Part shown: positions 43,109 through 53,857 of the stretch, in pieces
Layout: every line of letters begins with the position of its first letter
How positions within the stretch are numbered: position 1 is the first letter of the stretch
Assembly: GCF_028198145.1 (NCBI RefSeq)
Contig: NZ_CP116338.1
Span: forward strand, 558,001 to 622,000
Length of the DNA: 64,000 bases
From: Microbacterium sp. nov. GSS16
Lineage (GTDB): Bacteria; Actinomycetota; Actinomycetes; Actinomycetales; Microbacteriaceae
Reading direction: 5' to 3'
Program-made: the position numbers and the translations under genes
The notes under the pieces: model-generated
Database searches by the model: none
What the model was told of the DNA's origin: nothing
The model's input: only the letters and a program-made list of their open reading frames with translations

Positions 43109-44569
43109 ATGGACGCACTCAACGACTTCGTGCTCTTCTTTGGCGACAAGCTCTGGACGTGGGCGGTGCTGCCCATCCTGCTGCTGCTCGGCCTCTACTT
43201 CACCTTCCGCTCGGGCGTCGTGCAGTTCCGCCTCATCCCCGAGATGTTCCGCACGCTCACCGACCGCACCCCGACGGATGCCGACGGCAGGCCGCAGTCG
43301 GTGTCGGCGTTCCAGGCGTTCACGATCTCGGCGGCATCCCGAGTCGGCGTCGGCAACATCGCCGGCGTCGGCACCGCGATCGCGCTCGGCGGTCCGGGCG
43401 CGGTGTTCTGGATGTGGACGATGGCGTTCATCGGCGGCGCGTCGAGCTTCATCGAGTCGACCCTGGGGCAGACCTTCAAGGTGCGCGACCAGGACGGCTT
43501 CCGCGGGGGGCCCGCGTACTACATGCAGAACGGGCTGAAGGCCCGCTGGATGGGCATCGTCTTCGCGGTCATCCTCATCCTGTGCTTCCCGTTCTCGTTC
43601 AACTCGCTGCAGGCCAACACGATCAGCGCGACCGTGTCGGGCAGCTTCGGCGGCGAGGTCACATGGATCCCGTGGGTGGTCGGCGCGGTCCTCGCGACGC
43701 TCACCGCGCTCGTGATCTTCGGCGGCGTGCGCCGCATCGCCAGCGTCTCGTCTGCGGTCGTCCCGCTGATGGCGCTGATCTACCTGCTGCTGGGTCTGGT
43801 GATCGTCGCGATCCACATCGACCGCCTGCCCGAGGTCTTCGCCTCGATCTACACGCAGGCGTGGGGCACGAAGGAGGTCGCCGGCGGCGCCCTGGGCACC
43901 ATCATCATGATCGGCGCGAAGCGCGGCATGTTCTCGAACGAAGCGGGACTCGGCTCGGCGCCGAACGCCGGCGCGACCGCCGCCGTCACGCACCCGGTCA
44001 AGCAGGGCCTGGTGCAGACGCTCGGCGTCTACTTCGACACGTTCCTGGTCTGCTCGATCACCGCGTTCATCGTGCTCGTCGCGACCCCCGACCTGGCGAA
44101 CGCCGAGCAAGGCATCGTGCTCACGCAGAACGCCCTGGTCAGCTCGCTCGGCTCGTGGTCGAACATCGTACTGAGCGTGATCATCTTCCTGCTGGCGTTC
44201 AGCTCGATCCTCGGCAACTACTACTACGGCGAGTCGAACATCGAGTTCATCCGCGCCAGGCGCGGCGTGCTGCAGACCTACCGCGCCCTGGTGGTGCTGG
44301 TCGTCTTCCTCGGCTCGATCGCGTCGGCAGACCTCATCTGGAACACCGCCGACAGCATCATGGGCGTCATGGCGATCGTGAACCTCATCGCGATCGCGCT
44401 GCTATCCGGCGTCGCCTTCAAACTGCTGCGCGACTACCTCGACCAGCGCCGCGCGGGCCTCGACCCGGTCTTCACCCGGGAGCGGATGCCCGAGGTCACG
44501 GGCATCCAGTGCTGGGAGGACGAGCTGAGCGTCACCGGACCGATCCCCGTCGCCGGCCGCAGACGCTGA
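43109..44569 (+). CDS. Alanine/glycine:sodium symporter, AGCS family
   Basis: 486 residues, about 11 hydrophobic segments. AGCS signatures: FQAFTISAASRVGVGNIAGVGTAIALGGPGAVFWMWTMAFIGGASSFIESTLGQ and RGMFSNEAGLGSAPNAGATA. It imports alanine or glycine with sodium. I use the ATG at 43109 (MDALNDFVLFFGDKLW, usual for the family); an ATG at 43028 is open but falls at the edge of the H6 hairpin. The ribosome site is not obvious. Confidence 0.92.
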   Translation: MDALNDFVLFFGDKLWTWAVLPILLLLGLYFTFRSGVVQFRLIPEMFRTLTDRTPTDADGRPQSVSAFQAFTISAASRVGVGNIAGVGTAIALGGPGAVFWMWTMAFIGGASSFIESTLGQTFKVRDQDGFRGGPAYYMQNGLKARWMGIVFAVILILCFPFSFNSLQANTISATVSGSFGGEVTWIPWVVGAVLATLTALVIFGGVRRIASVSSAVVPLMALIYLLLGLVIVAIHIDRLPEVFASIYTQAWGTKEVAGGALGTIIMIGAKRGMFSNEAGLGSAPNAGATAAVTHPVKQGLVQTLGVYFDTFLVCSITAFIVLVATPDLANAEQGIVLTQNALVSSLGSWSNIVLSVIIFLLAFSSILGNYYYGESNIEFIRARRGVLQTYRALVVLVVFLGSIASADLIWNTADSIMGVMAIVNLIAIALLSGVAFKLLRDYLDQRRAGLDPVFTRERMPEVTGIQCWEDELSVTGPIPVAGRRR

Positions 44570-44682
44570 GCGCGGTGCCGCTCAGGCGGCACCCTGCTTC
44601 GGCGCATACGCCCCGATAGGGTGGAGGAGGAGTGTCGGGAAGCCTGGTCGACGTCATCGTCCGTCGACCCGGAAGGCCCCGA

Positions 44683-45960
44683 ATGGTGCGCTCCTCCTCC
44701 CTCTTCCGCCCGCTGTTCCCCACGTCGTCGCGCGCGGAGTCGCGCCGCGTCGGCGAGATCCTCCGCACCGAGACGACCGGTGGCGTCCTGCTCGTCGTCG
44801 CCGCGGCCGTCGCGCTGCTGTGGGCGAACTCGCCGTGGGCCGACGGCTACTTCGCCCTTCGCGATGTGCGAGTCGGCTACGAGCCGTGGCACCTCGACCT
44901 CACGCTCGGGCAGTGGGCGGCGGACGGTCTGCTGGCGGTCTTCTTCTTCATGGTCGGCCTCGAGCTCAAGCGCGAGTTCGTCGCCGGGGATCTGCGGCGA
45001 TTCAGCACCGCGATCGTCCCGGTCGTCGCGGCGCTCGGCGGCGTGGCGGTGCCCGCGCTGGTCTACGTCGCTGTCACGAGCGGCACGCCGGATGCTGCCA
45101 GGGGGTGGGCCATCCCCACAGCCACCGACATCGCGTTCGCGGTCGCGGTGCTCGCGATCATCGGCTCGCATCTGCCCAGCGCGCTGCGCATCTTCCTGCT
45201 GACGCTGGCCGTGGTCGACGATCTCGTCGCGATCGCGATCATCGCGATCTTCTACACCGACAGCATCGACGTCATCCCGCTGCTGCTGGCGGCGCTCGTG
45301 ATCGTCGCGTACGGCGTCATCGCGCAGCGCTACCGGAGGCTGTTCCGCCTGCACGCGTCGGCGGCGTGGCTCATCCTGCTGCCGATCGGCTTCGTCGCCT
45401 GGGCGCTCGTGCACGCGTCTGGTGTGCATGCGACGATCGCGGGCGTGCTGCTCGGCTTCACGATCCCCGTGCTGCACCGTCGTGCGGCGCACGAAGACGA
45501 GAGCGGCCCTGGTCTGGCCGAGATCTTCGAGCACCGGTTCCGTCCGCTCTCCAGCGCCATCGCGGTGCCTGTCTTCGCCTTCTTCTCAGCCGGCGTGGCC
45601 ATCGGCGGTCTCGAGGGGTGGCTCTCGGCGCTCGGCGACCCGGTGGTGCTCGGCATCATCCTCGGCCTGATCGTGGGGAAGCCGATCGGCATCGCCGTCG
45701 CCACGTGGGCCGTCACCCGGGTGCGGCGGATCGATCTCGATCCCTCGCTGCAGTGGATCGACATCATCGGCGTGGGGCTGCTCGCCGGCATCGGCTTCAC
45801 GGTCTCGCTCCTCGTGGCCGAGCTGAGCTTCGACGTCGCCGACCCCCACCACGATCAGGCGAAGGTGGCGATCCTCACTGCATCGGTGGGCGCCGCCGTG
45901 CTGGCGTCCGCCCTGCTGGGGCTGCGCAACCGCCGCTACCGGAAGAACGCGGCGACCTGA
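44683..45960 (+). CDS. nhaA: Na+/H+ antiporter NhaA
   Basis: 425 residues from this ATG, with 11-12 helices. GVLLVVAAAVALLWANSPW, AVFFFMVGLELKREFVAGDL, and the transport site AVVDDLVAIAIIAIFY with the two adjacent Asp residues that bind Na+ and H+, then LLAGIGFTVSLLVAELSF. The start is uncertain: the ATG at 44683 has GGAAGG six bases upstream, while a GTG at 44632 lies nine bases after TAGGGT and abuts a GGAGGAGG tract. The extra 17 residues in the longer form are Arg-rich and unlike NhaA. A strong terminator follows. Confidence 0.92.
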   Translation: MVRSSSLFRPLFPTSSRAESRRVGEILRTETTGGVLLVVAAAVALLWANSPWADGYFALRDVRVGYEPWHLDLTLGQWAADGLLAVFFFMVGLELKREFVAGDLRRFSTAIVPVVAALGGVAVPALVYVAVTSGTPDAARGWAIPTATDIAFAVAVLAIIGSHLPSALRIFLLTLAVVDDLVAIAIIAIFYTDSIDVIPLLLAALVIVAYGVIAQRYRRLFRLHASAAWLILLPIGFVAWALVHASGVHATIAGVLLGFTIPVLHRRAAHEDESGPGLAEIFEHRFRPLSSAIAVPVFAFFSAGVAIGGLEGWLSALGDPVVLGIILGLIVGKPIGIAVATWAVTRVRRIDLDPSLQWIDIIGVGLLAGIGFTVSLLVAELSFDVADPHHDQAKVAILTASVGAAVLASALLGLRNRRYRKNAAT

Positions 45961-45971
45961 CCAGACGCAAA

Positions 45972-46009
45972 AGAACCGGCCGGGAACCACGTGGGTCCCG
46001 GCCGGTTCT
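45972..46009. terminator. Strong bidirectional terminator between nhaA and the cold-shock gene
   Basis: AGAACCGGCCGGGAACC (45972-45988) pairs with its complement at 45992-46009 with a single bulge and a 3-nt loop, flanked by A and T runs. It ends both convergent transcripts. Confidence 0.93.
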
Positions 46010-46022
46010 GTAGACGCTCAGA

Positions 46023-46226
46023 TCAGAGCGCGCGGATCTTCGCCGCCTGCATGCCCTTGGGGCCGCGCTCGGGCTCGAACTCCACCTTCTGGTTCTCGGT
46101 GAGCTCCTTGTAGCCGGAGCCCTCGATCGCCGAGAAGTGCGCGAACAGGTCGTCGGAGCCGTCATCGGGTGCGATGAAGCCGAAGCCCTTCTCGGAGTTG
46201 AACCATTTCACAGTGCCAGTGGCCAT
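46023..46226 (-). CDS. Cold-shock protein
   Basis: 67 residues, a single cold-shock domain: [21 protein letters not shown] with RNP1 (KGFGFI) and a slightly altered RNP2 (LFAHF in place of VFVHF). It binds single-stranded RNA and DNA as a chaperone. A GAAGGCAG ribosome site lies near the ATG. A TAACGT word on the minus strand at about 46299-46294 could be the -10 box, giving a leader of about 60 bases in which a cold-responsive structure might form. Confidence 0.95.
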   Translation of the reverse strand: MATGTVKWFNSEKGFGFIAPDDGSDDLFAHFSAIEGSGYKELTENQKVEFEPERGPKGMQAAKIRAL

Positions 46227-46510
46227 GTGCTTCTGCCTTCTTTCGATGTGGCCGCTGTCGCAGCCGAAGTGCCCCCGCTGAATTGTCCGGCGGGTACGTT
46301 ACGACGATGCCGATGAGGTGACGCAATGCGTGCGACCCGACGGGATCGTGGGGATCCTGTTCCGCGGAACTCACACGCGGGATGGGATCGGGGTGATGGG
46401 CTGCAGCGAGATTCGCGAGCCTTGTGAGAGTGGGCCCTCCGGCGGAGGGACACCCAACCGTACCACGCCCGACGGCTCGCCCGGCTGCGCCCCGGGGCTA
46501 GGCTCATCGC
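46227..46510. other. 284-bp divergent intergenic region, cold-shock gene to amidohydrolase
   Basis: It contains the cold-shock leader, a small hairpin CCCTCC-GGC-GGAGGG at 46435-46449, and the TAGGCT -10 box (46499-46504) of the amidohydrolase. No further gene is visible. Confidence 0.6.
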
Positions 46511-47743
46511 ATGACCGTCGACCTCGAAGCCCTCTACATGGATCTGCACAGGCATCCGGAGCTGTCGTTCCAGGAGACGCGCACGGCCGGCATCGCCGCA
46601 GCTCACCTGCGCGAGCTCGGTCTCGACGTCACAGAGGGCGTCGGCATGACCGGCGTGGTCGGCGTGCTCTCCAACCCTTCGACGGGCTCGGGCGAGGGGG
46701 GTCCCGTGGTGTGGCTGCGCGCCGACATGGATGCACTGCCGGTCGTCGAGGAGACCGGGCTCGCGTACGCGTCGACCGCGACCGGCGTCGACCCGGACGG
46801 CAACACCGTCGGCGTCATGCACGCGTGCGGCCACGACATGCACGTGACCGCGATGATCGGCGCGGTCGAGCGTCTGGTCGCCGAGCGCGAGCAGTGGAAC
46901 GGGACGGTCGTCGTGGTGATCCAGCCCGCCGAGGAGTACGGTGCCGGCGCCCGCGCGATGCTCGACGACGGGGCCCTCGACCGCTTTCCGCGGCCCGACG
47001 TGGTGCTCGGTCAGCACGTCACTCCCCTGCCCGCAGGCACGATCGGGGTACGACCGGGGCCGCAGATGTCGGCATCCGACGGCATCCAGGTGGTGCTGCA
47101 CGGTCGCGGCGGCCACGGGTCGCGCCCGCACTCGACGGTCGATCCGATCGTCATGGCCGCGGCGACGATCATGCGGCTGCAGACCGTCGTCTCGCGCGAG
47201 GTCGATCCCCGCGACCTCGCCGTCGTGACGGTCGGCGCGATACACGCCGGCACCAAGAACAACATCATCCCGGCCGACGCCACGCTGCAGCTCAGCCTGC
47301 GCTATCCCGACGAGCAGCTGCGCGAGAAGGTCCTCGAGCGGGTCGAACGCGTCATCCGCGCCGAGGCGATGGCATCCGGGGCCGAACGCGAGCCCGAGAT
47401 CTCGACCCTGCACCGGCTGCCGGCGACCATCAACGACGCCGACGCCACCGCCCGGGTGGTCTCGGCGTTCCAGGGCGTCTTCGGCGAGCAGTCGGTGATC
47501 GATCCGGGGCTGTTCACGGGCAGCGAGGACGTGTCGTGGTTCGCCCGCGACGCCGGCGTGCCTCTGGTGTTCTGGTTCTGGGGCGGCGTCGACCCGAAGG
47601 TGTACGCGGATGCCCTGGCCGGCGGCACGGTCGACAAGGACGTCCCCACGAATCACTCGCCGTTCTACGCCCCGGTGATCCACCCCACGATCGAGGTGGG
47701 CGTCTCGGCGCTGGTGACCGCGGCTCGGGAGTTCCTCGACTGA
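46511..47743 (+). CDS. M20-family amidohydrolase
   Basis: 410 residues, the amidohydrolase/hippuricase branch: DLHRHPELSFQE, VVWLRADMDALPV, metal ligands in HACGHDMH and QPAEEYGAG, HGRGGHGSRPHSTVDP in the lid domain, and a last ligand His in NHSPFYAP. It removes acyl groups from amino acids or similar amides. TAGGCT-N6-ATG gives a leaderless start. At residues 56-61 an unusual insert (PSTGSG) is encoded by a copy of a dispersed repeat (46675-46692). Confidence 0.92.
   Translation: MTVDLEALYMDLHRHPELSFQETRTAGIAAAHLRELGLDVTEGVGMTGVVGVLSNPSTGSGEGGPVVWLRADMDALPVVEETGLAYASTATGVDPDGNTVGVMHACGHDMHVTAMIGAVERLVAEREQWNGTVVVVIQPAEEYGAGARAMLDDGALDRFPRPDVVLGQHVTPLPAGTIGVRPGPQMSASDGIQVVLHGRGGHGSRPHSTVDPIVMAAATIMRLQTVVSREVDPRDLAVVTVGAIHAGTKNNIIPADATLQLSLRYPDEQLREKVLERVERVIRAEAMASGAEREPEISTLHRLPATINDADATARVVSAFQGVFGEQSVIDPGLFTGSEDVSWFARDAGVPLVFWFWGGVDPKVYADALAGGTVDKDVPTNHSPFYAPVIHPTIEVGVSALVTAAREFLD
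46675..46692. repeat. Dispersed repeat captured inside a coding region
   Basis: CCCTTCGACGGGCTCGGG matches 14 of 18 bases of the intergenic word at 11096-11116 (minus strand). It keeps the reading frame of the amidohydrolase, adding a small Pro/Ser/Gly loop between two conserved strands. Confidence 0.5.
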
Positions 47744-49270
<1,527 letters not shown>

Positions 49271-49288
49271 GACCCGCTTCACCCCTGA

Positions 49289-49352
49289 AGGACGATCGCG
49301 ATTCTGAAGGATGCTGCCGCCCGCGGCATCTTCAGAATCGCGCTCGTCCTGA
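49289..49352. repeat. Long imperfect intergenic inverted repeat (H7)
   Basis: A left arm starting AGGACGATCGCGATTCTGAAG at 49290 pairs with 49325-49350 with one mismatch and a few bulges; the loop is very short. It lies between the convergent hydrolase and alarmone synthetase genes. Confidence 0.83.
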
Positions 49353-49357
49353 ATCCG

Positions 49358-50026
49358 TCAGACCTGGATCGCCCGCTGATTGCTCTCGTGAGCCTCGCGG
49401 TGCAGCCGCTCCATGCGCAGGTCGAGCTCGCCGGCCGCACCGGCGGCGTCGGTGAGGCTCTGCACGAGGTGCGCCGGCACCCGGCCGGCGAACTTGTAGT
49501 GGATCTTGTGCTCGAGGCTGGCCCAGAAATCCATCGCGATGGTGCGGAACTGCACCTCGACCGGGATCGCCACCGGTCCGGTCGAGAGGAAGACCGGCAC
49601 CTCGACGATCGCGTGCAGACTGCGATAGCCGTTGGCCTTGGGCTCGGCGATGTAGTCCTTGACCCTGCGCACCGTCACATCGTCCTGCTGTGTGAGCAGA
49701 TCGAACAGCCGGTACACGTCGCTGACGAAGCTGCACGTCACGCGCACTCCGGCGATGTCGGTGATCTCGCGGCGGATCACCTCGAAGTCGGCGTCGATGC
49801 CCTTGCGGGCGACCTTCTCGACGATGCTGTCCGGTGTCTTCACGCGGCTCTTGACGTGCTCGATCGGGTTGTACGCATGCATGTGCGTGAACTCGTCCCG
49901 CAGAATCGAGATCTTCGTCTCGACCTCGCGCATCCCGAACTCGTACTCGCGCAGGAACCGCTGGAACGCATCCCTCAGCTGTTTCGCCTCGGCGAGCGCG
50001 GCGTCGTCGACCGGGAGAATCGTCAT
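49358..50026 (-). CDS. Small alarmone synthetase (RelA/SpoT-type GTP pyrophosphokinase)
   Basis: 222 residues, a stand-alone synthetase domain like YjbM/YwaC: ILRDEFTHMHAYNPIEHVKSRVKTPDSI, ITDIAGVRVTCSFVSDVYRLFDLL, the catalytic RVKDYIAEPKANGYRSLH at about 121-138, and EVQFRTIAMDFWASLEHKIHYK. No hydrolase domain. It would make (p)ppGpp from ATP and GDP/GTP. Minus-strand TAGCGT (50039-50034) is seven bases before the ATG, so probably leaderless. Confidence 0.93.
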   Translation of the reverse strand: MTILPVDDAALAEAKQLRDAFQRFLREYEFGMREVETKISILRDEFTHMHAYNPIEHVKSRVKTPDSIVEKVARKGIDADFEVIRREITDIAGVRVTCSFVSDVYRLFDLLTQQDDVTVRRVKDYIAEPKANGYRSLHAIVEVPVFLSTGPVAIPVEVQFRTIAMDFWASLEHKIHYKFAGRVPAHLVQSLTDAAGAAGELDLRMERLHREAHESNQRAIQV

Positions 50027-50149
50027 ACTCCCGACGCTACGCGCCCGCGTTCGGAATCGGCTGGGATCGCCGCCGCGGAGGCGCGCTCGACCGCCCGGCA
50101 CGCGGCTACGCGCGTGATTGAATGAGATCCCCGGAAAGGCAGATCGCAC

Positions 50150-51001
50150 ATGACCGTCGACATCCCACTCACCGTCGTGGGCAGCATCAACAGCGACATC
50201 ACCGCGACGACGAGCCGGCTGCCGGGCGCCGGCGAGACCGTCGGCGGTGGTGTGCTCACGCGCGACGCCGGCGGCAAGGGCGCCAATCAGGCGGCCGCGG
50301 CCGCCCGTCTCGGCGCGCGCACGCGGATGATCGGAGCGGTCGGCGCCGATGCCTCCGGCGACGAGATGCGGCGAGCGCTGGCGGATGCAGGGGTCGACGT
50401 CTCGGGTGTGATCACCGCCGAGCGCGAGACCGGCACGGCCCTGATCATGGTCGACGCCCAGGGTGAGAACCAGATCTCGGTGTGCGAGGGCGCGAACGCC
50501 GAGGTCACCCTCGACGGCATCGAGTTCACCGACGATGAGACGGTGATGGCGCAGCTGGAGATCTCGATCGACACCGTGACCGAGCTCGCCCGCCGCTGCC
50601 GCGGATTCTTCGTGCTCAACGCCGCCCCGGCGACGCCGCTGCCCGACGAGCTGCTGCACCGAGCCGACCTCGTCATCGTCAACGAGACCGAGTACGCGCT
50701 CATCCCCGAGCTCGCCGACGCCGCACTCGTCGCGGTCACGTACGGTGCCGAGGGCTCGGCGCTGTTCGCGCGAGGTGAGCGTCTGGCGTTCGCCCCGGCG
50801 AAGCGCGCCCGCCCCGTGAACACCGTGGGCGCCGGCGATGCGTTCTGCGCCGCACTGACGATCGCGCTGCGCTCCGGGCTGAGCCACGAGGATGCCCTGC
50901 ACGCGGCCAACGCGGTCGGCGCCGCCGCCGTGGAAGATCCCTCCTCGCGCCCGCGCCTCGGCCGCCTCGGCGACTACCTGCGCGACACCGCGGACGCCTG
51001 A
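50150..51001 (+). CDS. rbsK: Ribokinase-like sugar kinase (PfkB family)
   Basis: 283 residues. VVGSINSDITATTSRLPGAGETVGG at the N-terminus, AGGKGANQAAAAARLGA, LIVNETE region VIVNETEYALI, and the catalytic/ATP loop VNTVGAGDAFCAALTIAL. It phosphorylates ribose or a close sugar. GGAAAGG lies 9-10 bases before the ATG. No ribose transporter is adjacent. It is divergent from the alarmone synthetase. Confidence 0.9.
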   Translation: MTVDIPLTVVGSINSDITATTSRLPGAGETVGGGVLTRDAGGKGANQAAAAARLGARTRMIGAVGADASGDEMRRALADAGVDVSGVITAERETGTALIMVDAQGENQISVCEGANAEVTLDGIEFTDDETVMAQLEISIDTVTELARRCRGFFVLNAAPATPLPDELLHRADLVIVNETEYALIPELADAALVAVTYGAEGSALFARGERLAFAPAKRARPVNTVGAGDAFCAALTIALRSGLSHEDALHAANAVGAAAVEDPSSRPRLGRLGDYLRDTADA

Positions 51002-51062
51002 CCGGATTCGCCTCGCGCGCCGTTGTTGCGCAGTGCGGGCGGCAGGCGTAGTGTCGCCGCTC

Positions 51063-53141
51063 GTGGCAAATGAAATGCGTGAGAACGCGGACGCCCCGCA
51101 ACTCGCGAAACGCATCCTCCTCGGCGAACCACTCACCACACAGCAGGTCGACGACCAGCTGCTCCCCAAGCGCATGGCCCTGCCGATCTTCGCATCCGAC
51201 GCACTGAGCTCGGTGGCCTACGGCCCGCAGGAGATGCTCATGATCATGCTCATCGGCGGGGTCTCGTTCCTGATCCTCAGCCCGTGGGTCGCAGCGGCCG
51301 TGGTGCTGCTGCTGATCGTCGTGGTGCTCAGCTACCGGCAGCTCATCAAGGCCTACCCGTCGGGCGGCGGCGACTACGAGGTCGCGTCGACCAATCTCGG
51401 CGAGGTGCCCGGCGTCGTCGTGGCCGCGGCGCTGCTCGTCGACTACGTGCTCACCGTGGCCGTGTCGATCGCCTCCGGCGTCGACAACATCATCTCCGCC
51501 GTGCCCCAGCTCGACCCGTGGCGAGTCGAGCTGGCCGTCGGCTTCGTCATCCTCATCGTGGTCGTCAACCTGCGCGGCGTGCGTGAGGCGTCGACCGTGT
51601 TCGCCATCCCGACGTATGTGTTCATCGGGTCGGTCGTGCTGATGATCGGCACCGGGCTCATCCGCACCTTCCTCGGCGATGCGCCGGTCGCGGCCAGCGC
51701 CGGCTACACCGTCGAGGCCGAGAGCATCTCGCAGGCGGCGATCGTGCTGCTCGTGCTGCGCGCCTTCTCGAGCGGATGCTCGGCACTGACCGGCGTCGAG
51801 GCGGTGTCGAACGGCGTGCAGGCGTTCCGCAGCCCGAAGATCCGCAACGCGCAGCTGACCCTGACGATGATGGGCGGGGTCGCGGCGGTGCTGTTCACCG
51901 GCCTCACCGCGATGGCGCTGATCGCCGGCGTGCGCTACGCCGAGAACCCGTGCGACCTGCAGGGCTTCGACTGCTCGGGCCCGCAGCCGAGCCTGATGGC
52001 GCAGATCGCCGCCGCGACGTTCGGCGGCGGCAGCATCCTGTTCTTCGTCATCCAGGCGGCCACCGCCTGCGTGCTGCTGCTCGCCGCCAACACCGCGTTC
52101 AACGGCTTCCCGCTGCTCGGAGCCGTGCTCGCCCGCGACGGCTACGCGCCGAAGGCACTGAACACCCGCGGCGACCGGCTCGTGTTCTCGAACGGGATGA
52201 TCCTGCTCGGCATCGGCGCCGTCACGGTGCTGGTGGCGTTCCAGGCGAACCTCACGGCGCTGATCCAGCTGTACATCATCGGGGTGTTCGTGTCGTTCTC
52301 GCTGGGACAGATCGGCATGGTGCGGCACTGGCGACGCACGCTGCGCGAGACGACTCACCGGCGACTGTCGGAGGTCGCAGCCGAACGGCGCTCGGCGCAT
52401 GTGGGGCTGGTGATCAACTCGCTCGGCGCGAGCATGACCGTCGCCGTGCTCGTCATCGTGACCATCACCAAGTTCACGCACGGCGCCTGGATGGTGTTCT
52501 TCGCGATCCCGCTGCTCGCCGTGCTGATGCTGGGGGTGAAGCGGTACTACCGCGACGTCGAGCACGAGATCAGCATCGCCGACACGACGCATTTCGGCTC
52601 GCAGGGCGACGTCGCCATCGTGCTCGTCAGCCGCCTGCAGAAGCCGGTGATCAAGGCGCTCGACTACGCGATCGCCGCGCAGCACGAGAAGACCATCGCC
52701 GTGCACATCGCCCTGACGCCCGAAGACGGGAAGGTGCTGCAGCGCGAGTGGGAGCAGCACGGCATCCCGGTGCCGCTGGTGATCGTCGATTCGCCGTACC
52801 GCACCTTCGCGCAGCCCATCGAGCACTTCATCCGCGAGTATCGCGAGAAGCACGGCCCGTCGGTCGTCACGGTCTACCTGCCCCAGTACATCGTCGGGCA
52901 CTGGTGGGAGAGCCTGCTGCACAACCGGCGCGCGAGGCGCATCGCCACGCAGCTGATGATGGTGCACGGCGTGACGATCACCCTCGTGCCGTGGCTGCTC
53001 GACTCGTCCGAGCTGATCTACGGTCGCCGCTCGCGGCCGATGCCCGGACAGGAGCGGGCGGGGCGTCCGGTGGCGCTGTACGGCGAGGTGCCTCGAGGCC
53101 GACGCGCGCAGCGCCCGGCGGGACCGCCCGACGCAGGCTGA
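51063..53141 (+). CDS. KimA/YdaO-like APC-family potassium importer
   Basis: 692 residues. The opening KRMALPIFASDALSSVAYGPQEMLMIMLIGG and SYRQLIKAYPSGGGDYEVASTNLGEVPG match KimA (YdaO), the proton-coupled K+ importer, followed by about 12 helices. The cytosolic C-terminal part (about residues 520-690) is alpha/beta, as in KimA, where c-di-AMP controls activity in Firmicutes. The GTG at 51063 gives VANEMREN; the ATG at 51075 is also possible. General annotation would be amino-acid permease; the K+ role is inferred from family likeness. Confidence 0.82.
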   Translation: MANEMRENADAPQLAKRILLGEPLTTQQVDDQLLPKRMALPIFASDALSSVAYGPQEMLMIMLIGGVSFLILSPWVAAAVVLLLIVVVLSYRQLIKAYPSGGGDYEVASTNLGEVPGVVVAAALLVDYVLTVAVSIASGVDNIISAVPQLDPWRVELAVGFVILIVVVNLRGVREASTVFAIPTYVFIGSVVLMIGTGLIRTFLGDAPVAASAGYTVEAESISQAAIVLLVLRAFSSGCSALTGVEAVSNGVQAFRSPKIRNAQLTLTMMGGVAAVLFTGLTAMALIAGVRYAENPCDLQGFDCSGPQPSLMAQIAAATFGGGSILFFVIQAATACVLLLAANTAFNGFPLLGAVLARDGYAPKALNTRGDRLVFSNGMILLGIGAVTVLVAFQANLTALIQLYIIGVFVSFSLGQIGMVRHWRRTLRETTHRRLSEVAAERRSAHVGLVINSLGASMTVAVLVIVTITKFTHGAWMVFFAIPLLAVLMLGVKRYYRDVEHEISIADTTHFGSQGDVAIVLVSRLQKPVIKALDYAIAAQHEKTIAVHIALTPEDGKVLQREWEQHGIPVPLVIVDSPYRTFAQPIEHFIREYREKHGPSVVTVYLPQYIVGHWWESLLHNRRARRIATQLMMVHGVTITLVPWLLDSSELIYGRRSRPMPGQERAGRPVALYGEVPRGRRAQRPAGPPDAG

Positions 53142-53217
53142 GGCGGCGCGCAACCCCCGTTGTCCCGCTGCCGTCGAACGGGTAGACCTGAGTCACCTCA
53201 GAAGATCGGAGAACGAC

Positions 53218-53817
53218 ATGGTCCACCGCATCGGCTACATCATCGGCAGTCTCGCGAGCGACTCGATCAATCGCGTGCTCGCAGGCGCTCTGGCGCGCAC
53301 AGCGCCCGAGAGCCTCGAACTCGCCGAGATCCCCATCCGCGACCTGCCGCTGTACAACCGCGACGACGAGCACTCGCCGGTCTCGGCGGTCACCGAGTTC
53401 AAGCAGGCGATCGAGCGCGCGGACGGCCTGCTGATCGTCTCTCCCGAGTACAACCGCTCGATCCCCGGCGCGCTGAAGAACGCGATCGACTGGGGCTCGC
53501 GCCCCTGGGGGCAGAACTCCTTCGCACGCAAGCCGACCGGCATCATCGGCGCATCGACCGGCGCGATCGGCACCGCGGTCATGCAGGCGTCCATGCGCAG
53601 CGTGCTGAGCTTCCTCGATGCGCCGCAGCTGAACGCACCGGAGGCGTACATCACGTTCCAGCCGGAGTCATACGGTCCCGACGGCGAAGTGAAGGACGAG
53701 TCGACGGCGAAGTTCCTCCGTCACTACATGGACGAGTACGCGGCCTTCGTCGAACGCGTGCTCTCGAGCACGCTGCCCGGCCACATGGGCGACTCCGACC
53801 CAGACACCATGCACTGA
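53218..53817 (+). CDS. NADPH-dependent FMN reductase-type flavoprotein
   Basis: 199 residues, flavodoxin-like fold: IGYIIGSLASDSINRVLA (phosphate loop), ELAEIPIRDLPLYNRDDE, and the family motif GLLIVSPEYNRSIPGALKNAIDWGSRP, as in the ChrR/YieF quinone reductases. It reduces FMN or quinones with NAD(P)H. GGAGA precedes the ATG by a few bases. It faces the copper operon convergently with 40 bp between. Confidence 0.92.
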   Translation: MVHRIGYIIGSLASDSINRVLAGALARTAPESLELAEIPIRDLPLYNRDDEHSPVSAVTEFKQAIERADGLLIVSPEYNRSIPGALKNAIDWGSRPWGQNSFARKPTGIIGASTGAIGTAVMQASMRSVLSFLDAPQLNAPEAYITFQPESYGPDGEVKDESTAKFLRHYMDEYAAFVERVLSSTLPGHMGDSDPDTMH

Positions 53818-53857
53818 TTACGGAGGAGATCGCGGCGTGGCCGGCCGCGTCGCAGCG

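Noticed and set aside
40540..43176. An 878-codon minus-strand frame across the alpha-glucosidase and lacI genes
   Set aside because: Antisense shadow of two well-supported genes; composition unlike a protein.
44632..44682. GTG at 44632 as the nhaA start
   Set aside because: The purine tract abuts the GTG too closely and adds an Arg-rich leader unlike NhaA; kept as an alternative only.
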